A program made the position numbers and the translations under genes. Under the pieces are notes generated by a model. That model searched no databases. It worked only from the letters and a program-made list of their open reading frames with translations, and was not told the origin of the DNA. Shown piece after piece: positions 56,276 to 64,000 of a DNA stretch of 64,000 nt; the first letter of the stretch is position 1; every line of letters begins with the position of its first letter. The DNA is from Craterostigma plantagineum (Eukaryota; Streptophyta; Magnoliopsida; Lamiales; Linderniaceae). The stretch is taken from NCBI GenBank assembly GCA_027422505.1, contig JAPQWV010000367.1, forward strand, positions 310,001-374,000, given 5' to 3'.

Positions 56276-57988
56276 AGTCTATAGTCAATTAGTTACCATA
56301 AAGTATAAACGAATAGGATGTGATGTTATACTATAGTAGAGCCTAAGCTCAAACTTCATAATTCAACAAAAAAGTCAAATTAATTCCCAAAACCAAATAC
56401 AAATACACGCAACGTTATTATAATAGCAATAATAATAATATAAGCTACTCTAAAGCATACGCCTAACTCCGTAACGAACTACCCCAAGTCACGGTACACG
56501 AAGTCACGACTGAACAAACACCAATCCAATAAAAAGTCTTACAAAGTAACATCACTTCACTCGCTGACAAGAAATATCTACTCATACTCTCAAATCTCAA
56601 ATCGTCGCCATGTCCTCCTCATCCGCCGCCGACCCTCCGCCGAAAACGCCTCTCCCCACCACCGCCGCCGCATCGCTGCCCAAGAAGTCCATCAAACTAA
56701 CCCTCATCCCACTCGTCTTTCTCATCTACTTCGAGGTCGCCGGCGGCCCATACGGCGAGGAACCCGCCGTCCAAGCCGCCGGCCCACTCCTAGCCATCCT
56801 CGGATTTCTGATCTTCCCCTTCATATGGTCCATCCCGGAAGCCCTCATCACCGCCGAGCTCTCCACTTCTTTCCCGGGAAACGGCGGCTTCGTCATATGG
56901 GCGGAGAAGGCCTTCGGCCCATTCTTCGGCTCTTTAATGGGCACCTGGAAATTTCTGAGCGGAGTCATCAACATAGCAGCTTTCCCAGCTCTGTGCATCG
57001 ATTATCTGAAGCGTTTGTTCCCCGTTTTCTCATCGGGGCTGCCGAGGACTCTAGCCATACTAATCTCCACCGTTCTTCTCTCCATCTTGAACTACACCGG
57101 CCTGAACATCGTCGGCTACGTCTCGGTGGCGCTGGGCGTCGTTTCCCTCCTTCCGTTCATCCTAATGTCGCTGATAGCCATCCCTAAAATCGAACCTGAT
57201 TGTGGGACGGTCCCGGAATGGATGTAAAACACTAAATACGAAACTGGTGATGTAAATGCTGACTGAAATGTTGAGGCAACACTCGATCTCACACAGAATG
57301 CACAGCGGATAAACTCGATATTTAGTGATGAAAAACAAAGAACACGAGATGAGAATTCTGTGCAGCAAGTTAGAAACTTGCTGCGTGCCTCATGGCGAAA
57401 TTCCACTATTACGATGGATTACAAAAACAACTATCCGTAGATAGTAAAATCAAGCCTAGAAAACTACGAATCGAAAAGATCCTGCAAACGACTACGAAGT
57501 ACTAAGACTTCTGCACACTGAATACTAGGCTAAACAATAAAAGAACTCTCGAGGTCACTCAAACTCAATGTATGCTTCGCTCTCGTTTTCTCGTGTCTCG
57601 CTCGTGTGTTGATAACGGTAAAATGAAGTCTCGTATAAGTACTTCGACTTCTGAACGACTTGGACAACGTCCATACTGCCCACAACGTCCACTTACTTCA
57701 ATATGGCCGTTGGAAGTTAGCTTGGACTGCCTCAAACGACTTGGTCTTGTCTTGAGCTTCAAGACTCCTATTTTTAGTATGTTGCTTCCTAGTTTCGCTC
57801 CTCCACTCCCACGCTTATTCCACACGGTTTGAACCCTTCCAATCCTTATATAAGTCCTGCACATTACTAAGGAAAGCCACGAAAATAGGTTAGACGGTTT
57901 TCGGGTATGAAAGATAAAACCGAGGGTTGACCAATTCTCAGACAACTATGTTGACGGGAATGTGGTCTCCACATTGTCAACCACAACA
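56224..57988 (+). repeat. Direct duplication, right copy
   Basis: See the left copy at 48569. At its left edge it joins the truncated Gag region; at its right edge the LTR joins the remaining half of the PUT gene. Confidence 0.9.
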
Positions 57989-58831
57989 GAATCGAAGAGG
58001 TGGGGCAGCTTGGGACAAGCTGGGGCGAAGAAAGATTGGAACTTGTTCTTCAACACCCTATTTTGGAACCTGAATTTCTGGGACAACGTGAGCACCATGG
58101 CCGGCGAGGTAGACAACCCACACAAGACCTTCCCTTTAGCCCTACTAATCGCCGTCGTGTTCACCTGCCTGGGGTACATCATCCCCTTGGTCGCCGTGAC
58201 GGGCTCGGTCGTCGTCGACCAGAGCAGGTGGGAAGCCGGGTTCATGGCCGACGCGGCGGAGATAATCTCCGGCAAGTGGCTCAAGATATGGATAGAGATA
58301 GGCGCCGTTCTGTCAGCCATAGGGCTCTTCGAAGCTCAGCTCAGCAGCAGCGCGTATCAGATAAACGGCATGGCCGACCTCGAGCTACTGCCGAGATTCT
58401 TCGCCGTGAGGTCGAAGTGGTTCAACACGCCGTGGGTGGGAATCTTGGTGTCGACGGCGATAGCCCTCGGCGTTTCTTACATGAGCTACACCGACATAGT
58501 TTCGTCGGCGAACTTCTTGTACGGCTTGGGGATGCTCTTGGAATTTGCGTCGTTTGTATGGCTGAGGAAGAAGTATCCTCTGATGAAACGGCCGTACAAG
58601 GTTCCGTTGGGATTGCCTGGGTTGGTTGTGATGTGTCTGATTCCTTCGGGTTTTTTGGTGCTTATAATGGCGATTGCTACCAAGGCGGTGTATTTGGTGA
58701 GTGGGGTGATGACGGCGGCGGGGATTGGGTGGTTTTTCTTGATGAAGCTTTGTAGGGCTAAACGATGGTTTAGGTTTAGGAGGGTTGTTGATGACGATGA
58801 TGATGACGATGGTCATCACGTTGTGAAATGA
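56610..58831 (+). pseudogene. PUT-like polyamine/amino-acid transporter interrupted by a solo LTR
   Basis: Bases 56610-57196 encode the first 195 residues and 57994-58831 the remainder ([41 protein letters not shown] region to the end [13 protein letters not shown]). The coding pieces without the 792-base LTR and one five-base duplicate total 1,425 bases, an exact 475 codons. The gene was therefore intact, intronless and about 474 aa before the insertion, which is normal for plant PUT/LAT transporters with about 12 helices. Such proteins import polyamines, and the herbicide paraquat, at the plasma membrane or ER/Golgi. In the sequence as given the frame stops inside the LTR. Confidence 0.88.
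57197..57988 (-). mobile_element. Solo copia LTR within the PUT coding region (792 bp)
   Basis: Same LTR as 49541-50333. Flanked by GAACC (57192-57196) and GAATC (57989-57993), a five-base target duplication with one change. The next bases continue the PUT reading frame. Confidence 0.9.
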
Positions 58832-61610
58832 TTTAATAGTTATTTGCAGAATGTAAGGAAAATTAATAGTTATTTTATGTAATTTGTATGATATTTATGT
58901 AATCCAACTTTCGCTTTGTAAGGTGCTTGATATGAAGGTGTGATATGATTCCTTTAGTCTATGATAGAAAAACCTACCTTTTAACCCGCTCTAAACAATT
59001 TTCGTACTTTATCAACAACACATAATATTTATAATTATTTTTAATAGTATTTGAATGTGTGAAAAATATATTACATCATATGATATAATAGATGCTTTGA
59101 TCATTGGAGAAAGAAAATAATTAATTATGATAGATTATAGAATGTAATATGGAAATAGATGATTTGAATTATGATTCAAGATGTATCAAATTTAGTCCCT
59201 ATTTATAGAGAAAAAATCATACATTTTGGTAAAAAAAAATAAAAATAAAAAAAATAAAATTTAATAGATAATTTAGTGTATCATATATGTAACACACCCA
59301 TTCCACTACCATGAGATTTACACTTCCAACCATATAATATTAATATGATTACGTACAAGTCAAAAGATAAACTTTGCAAAATCTAATTAGCATAAGATCA
59401 CAAAATACTAGCCAAAATGCCACCGACAACTAATCGCATGATGTTATACATTTCAAAAGATAAAGTCATATAGTATCGAGCCTGTCACGGGTCGTCCCTC
59501 ACATGCTCCATCACAGGTCAGCCATCATCACCTCCTCTAAGTCTTACCTCCCGAAGGAGGATCTGCAAAATAATATAAATATTGGGAGTGAGTCGACAAG
59601 ACTCAGTAAGTGCAATCAAGAACGTGTATGTAGCACAATCAAACGCATAATATGCGAACAACGAAAATGGACGTGGGTTATTCGCCCTTCAACCTACCTA
59701 TTTCCAAATATTTCCTACATTGATATCGTCTCAATCCAACACAACAATTATCAACAACTATCGACAGTTATCAACAACTATCGAAAGCTACCAACAACAC
59801 TTTTACCGGCCACGCACCACGAGCACTCACACACGCCGACCCCAGAGCTGTTGTTTCGACAGCTATTCGGGCCCCATTGGCCTCTATGTCAATGCTACCA
59901 TTATCACACGTTCACGCATCGTAGGCCAATCACTTAGTACATAACTTCATCACAACGAAACGTCACAAAGTAGCCTCAATCCATTCACATAGCACATCAC
60001 ACGTGCACAACCATAATGCATATTAAACGTCATTCATTAGAGGGATTATGCAAAAACTTAACAATCGACAAGTTAATAAGGAAGTTCGAGTAAACAAAAC
60101 CATATAATCTTTAGAAATAAACTTCCATAATGACCTCGTTAGAAGCGCCCTAACAACCGGGCTCCATCGAGTCATGATCATATTAAAACATAAATATGCA
60201 TTTGAAACTGTACGTACAAGCTCTTGCTCCCTATGCACTACTAGAGATGGTTCGACTCATTTATCCGCTTCCTTGTGTCGAAGAGTTTCCACCTTGTTCC
60301 AACTTAAAATATCCTAGGGCAAGCCATCGTACATGCATTAAAATTATATAGGCATTTATACGAATAAACATTTACTAACATGCTCAAAGTATACTTAGAA
60401 ACACCTCAACATCATCATATTAACGCACAAACACATGAGGCCCAACAATTTTCGAAACCCTAATTTCCTACATCTACTTCCATCCACAAAAGTTTAAGCA
60501 TAAAGAAGAGATAATGCAAATGTTACCCTTTTTACCTAAAGTTGAAGCAAGCTTACAACATTTTCTTGGATCGTTCCACTCAAAGCCTTCACATCATTGT
60601 CTTCTGTAGCTTAACCTTGCGTGAGAGGTTTAGAGGGGCCGATTGTGATAGAAAATGAGATGAGAAAAATAAAGACAATAATATAGAATTACCTAATAAC
60701 TCCCCTCTTTTTCCTTCATTTTATATTTCCACCCATCCTTATTTAATTAGACAATTTAATCCTTATATTCTTCTAATACCCTAATTTTCTATATTCACAA
60801 CTCCACCTTAAGATTAATAAATATTATTTTATTAATTTAAGTGGGGAAGTTACAATAAAATTCATAAAAACATATAAAATAAATCTAATACTAACTCTTG
60901 ACATCCTTTGATTAATGTTAGTTATTGATAAATGTGCACAATCATGTCATGACTAATGTTGATTCACCAGCCGGTTGTGAGAACTTTTTTTAATTTATTT
61001 TATTCATTTCTCTGGTCTCTAGTGCACAACCGGTTGTCAAGGTTACGGATAAAGGTAGTCCTAATTTTGAATGGGGTGGTCAAACATGCAAATAATTGAA
61101 TCAAATATCATTCTATACTTTGAATTCGGTTAAATAGTTGAATATTCATACTAAATAATTATTCGAATTCTATGTAGAGAATATTGTTAGATAATTCTAA
61201 AATATGTATGTGAATATTCGAATTCAAAGTTCTGACCTTTTTTGTGTTTCCACAATATGCGTTTAAATAAAATACAATTAAATAAGTTATTTCTAAGGAT
61301 GACCGATAACGTATATGGATATAAAAATGGATGTGAAAATGTAATTTCCCGTTTGATAATTTATAAAATTACAAATTAAATAACACGTCATCGGACTAGT
61401 AAGAAATGTTTGCTTCCGTTCGAAGTCGATCAGCACATCATCGATCTATAAATAGACGTGTGTGTTTCTGAGTTATTAAATTGGGGAAGTTGACAATCCA
61501 ATCTTTTTCTGTTTGTGTTTGTGCTTTGCGATTTCGCGCGAAACGATTAAGGGATTTCAGCTGATTATAGAGGGTGAGGTTTTCCCTAATTGTGGTCTGA
61601 GGCGGCAAAA
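58832..61610. other. Long intergenic region between PUT and GOT1
   Basis: 2.8 kb with no convincing gene. The 59450-60650 part (ctcacatgctccatcac, cctcccgaaggaggatctgc, gtgagtcgacaagactcagtaag, gagctgttgtttcgacagctatt) is less A/T-rich and looks like degraded repeat, possibly of retroelement origin, but I could not identify ends or coding motifs. From 60700 it is A/T-rich, then the GOT1 promoter. Confidence 0.4.
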
Positions 61611-62965
61611 ATGATGTCAATCGAGATGAACGATCGCAAAAGTGAGTTGATCAAACAGTCCTCTCAACGTTAACCGATGAATTTGTGGCTGATTTGGCGC
61701 GATTTCGCTCTGGTTTTGTAGATTGAATTGTTTCTTAGCTAGAGTCTGCGTTGGTTTGGTTTATGACTTACGAGTGATGTTTTCAATTTTGTACTACTTT
61801 GTTAGTTTTGTAGCTGCATGAGATTTAAGATCGTAGACTTATTGGAAAATGGCCAAGTGCTTGATCATATCATTTCGTGATTCTCTGTGCAGAAATTGGA
61901 CTTGGTTTGACGGGATTTGGAGTGTTCTTCTCATTTCTCGGGATAATTTTCTTCTTCGATAAGGGACTAATTGCAATGGGAAACGTGAGTGTACTTTTTT
62001 CTTTTTTCCCGATGATAGATTTGCAGATTACCTTGTTTATATTAGATCTTCATTAGTCTTTCTTCTGCTGCACATATAGATCCTTTTCGTCTCAGGCGTC
62101 GCGTTAACTATTGGACTAAAATCATCTGCCCAGTTCTTCATGAAACGCTCCAATTTCAAGGTATCCTGCTAAAGTTCTCAGTCTCTGTTGCCTACTTCTT
62201 GCTTTGCCACTGATTAGTCCGTGCTATATCCATTCCATCCAGGGAACGGTTTCGTTTGGTATTGGCTTCTTTTTGGTGGTCATAGGATGGCCTGTAATTG
62301 GAATGATCGTGGAGGCATATGGATTTATTGTACTATTCAGGTTTTGTGCTTTGGAATAATTTTGTAACCTTATACCTATCCTTTGCTGTTTTTTAATTGT
62401 CTATTGCTTTTTTTCTTTGCAGTGGTTTCTGGCCAACACTTGCTGTTTTCTTGCAGAAGATTCCCATTCTTGGCTGGGTGTTCCAGCAACCTTTTATACG
62501 ATCGGTATGATTACTCGATCTCCATTGAATTGTGCTATGGTAACTTTGAGATTTGCTCTTTCTGTAAACATAATCATAAAGTGCTAGTATATCCTGTGCA
62601 ACTCTGCATATGGTTTATTAGCTGGGATGATTCCATTATGATTCAATAGGTAAATTCCTCTTTTGGCTGGCATATGAAAGTAGTCCTGTCTGTTGCATTG
62701 ATTATGAAATCTCTGATAACATCATCCGTAAAATGATTGCTTCCGAAAATCAAGGGATCATGTATATTATTGCCCTTCGCAAATTTGATATTTTCTTACG
62801 ATCTGTGAGCTCTTAACCGTCTTCACGTCCTCAATATCTTTGCTCTTCTGTGAAATGGACTAACGTGTAAAAACCCATTCGATCATATCACTTGGTTCTA
62901 ATTTTTCGGACAACGATTTCCTGCAGTTTCTTGATCGCTACCGCGGTAAAAGAGTACCCGTGTAG
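61611..62965 (+). CDS. GOT1: Vesicle transport protein GOT1
   Basis: Exons 61611-61641, 61893-61984, 62080-62160, 62243-62340, 62423-62504 and 62927-62965 give 140 aa, the usual length. Four closely spaced membrane helices (TGFGVFFSFLGIIFFF, ILFVSGVALTIGL, SFGIGFFLVVIGWPVIGMIV, FWPTLAVFLQKIPILGWVF) with the KIGLGLTGFG start and the RYRGKRVPV end typical of Got1. The Got1/Sft2 family assists ER-to-Golgi vesicle formation and fusion. The first exon holds just ten codons; two ATGs are adjacent at the start. Confidence 0.93.
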
Positions 62966-64000
62966 GCGAGCTCACGTGGGACCTACTCGTGTAAATTTGA
63001 TCGACGGTTTGGATCCAAGTGTGGTTGCCTTGATGAAGAGTGCTTTGTGATTTAGGAACTTAATACTCTAAATTCCTGAAGTAGTAAGATGTAAAAACAT
63101 CCATCAACATTTCCTGCTAGGTCTATTCGATTTTTGCTTCCCTCCTTAATAATATGGACAAATATGAATCATTTTAAAGTCATCAAGAATACACTATACA
63201 GCAGACTATATTCTTCTACGGTCACTGATCAGATTCAGTGTTTGTAAACATAGCAAAGATCATAAGAGAAACAAAACTTGATGGGCCGGGTTTGATTCTG
63301 CATGTAATAGTTCTAGAAAGAAAAGGGGCATTTTCATTTCATGTCCCCATATAATATCATTTAGGATCATGTCCTCTTAGCAAAAAAATTAGTTTTAAGG
63401 ACTCATTTTCTGCAAGTACCACTTCATTGCTCTTTATACCAGTATGTTCAAATTTTATAACACAAAGCCATAATTCGGTACCAGTTTATTATCATCGAGA
63501 TACCAGTTTATTTTCTGCAGTACCACTTCATTGCTCTGACATACCGTATTTGAAATTTTTAACACAAAAGATCATTCTATCCAGTTCATATATATTTCAT
63601 ATCACTTTTTTACACCACAAAAAATGGGTCATTTAACCTAAAAAATTCTCAAAGATGGCCTCAATTCGAAATCAAACCCTTAATGGGGCCTGATTCGAAT
63701 TGATCCAAGAAAAATTTATAAACCTACTACCTATATTAATGTGTGTATCTCAGATTTCCACTTTTATTTCAATGCATGTATGTTTCTCAGCATATTTAAT
63801 ATTTCTATTTTAAATAAATAGACGGATCTGCCGTGACATCTCAAAAGTCAAACCGTAATGTAAGTACAGGATGTAATTGTAGGTAGGTGGCCAACAGCCT
63901 CATCAGTAGGTGCGATCTGTTTCGTTGAATTGAACTCTCATTATTCAAAAATTAATAATTTCTGCTCAAAGAAGGTTCACTTTGAGGCTTTTTTTTAATT
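62966..64000. other. Region downstream of GOT1
   Basis: GOT1 3' UTR, then A/T-rich DNA. A direct repeat of about 50 bases (gtaccacttcattgctct, then taccag/taccg and ttttaacacaaa) occurs at about 63417-63466 and 63512-63570 in a segment bounded by gggtttgattctg and its loose complement. No gene is seen. Confidence 0.45.

Noticed and set aside
58000..58819. Long alternative frames opposite or within the PUT 3' half
   Set aside because: Shadows of GC-rich coding sequence.
57965..58831. 289-codon frame starting [12 protein letters not shown] as an independent shortened transporter
   Set aside because: The first residues come from the LTR; it lacks the N-terminal helices and is better read as the 3' half of the broken PUT gene.
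1..64000. tRNA, rRNA and snoRNA genes
   Set aside because: No cloverleaf with A/B box pairs, rRNA segment or clear C/D box pair was noticed by eye; a tRNAscan or Infernal run would be decisive.

Overview
The window is nuclear DNA of a flowering plant. Genes have many short exons with GT-AG introns, A/T-rich intergenic DNA, MITEs, hAT-like and Mutator-like elements and Ty1/copia LTRs. The protein set is plant-specific: TMK receptor kinase, PLATZ, NINJA/AFP, FATA, RIN4, LTPG, DUF538. A CYP82-type P450 and the general character fit an asterid, perhaps Lamiales, but that placement is inference.

Layout. 1-6.5 kb: 3' end of a TMK-like receptor kinase, a complete ceQORH-like quinone oxidoreductase and a complete CYP82 P450. 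6.5-14 kb: a repeat-rich stretch with scattered pieces of a second CYP82 copy, an LTR, a hAT-like element, a frame-broken PLATZ gene and a 2.5 kb degenerate repeat array. 14-25.3 kb: NINJA/AFP, a G3BP-like NTF2/RRM protein, a Tim17/22/23-family protein, FATA thioesterase and RIN4. 26.9-38.5 kb: PIG-S, a SAM-domain gene and PIG-T, so two subunits of the GPI transamidase lie about 4 kb apart. 38.5-48 kb: nested transposons, cytochrome b5, a small membrane protein, a GPI-anchored lipid-transfer protein and a DUF538 protein. 48.5-58.8 kb: a polyamine/amino-acid transporter (PUT-like) broken by a SIRE-like copia LTR. Its first half plus promoter is present twice, in direct orientation, around a truncated copia element. 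61.6-63 kb: GOT1.

I splice-modelled each gene by hand. Exon junctions were set by GT/AG sites, reading phase and family conservation, and most models sum to a whole number of codons. Exceptions are the SAM gene (one base short), PLATZ (several frame breaks) and PUT (LTR insertion).

Themes. The gene-rich middle looks like old, conserved gene neighbourhoods; the flanks are shaped by transposons and partial duplication. The oddest structure is the PUT/copia locus. The four differences I could see between its two 1,765 bp copies are all homopolymer-length changes, so a false join of two haplotypes must be considered alongside a real, very recent rearrangement. I found no clear tRNA, rRNA or CRISPR, and no convincing new biochemical system.
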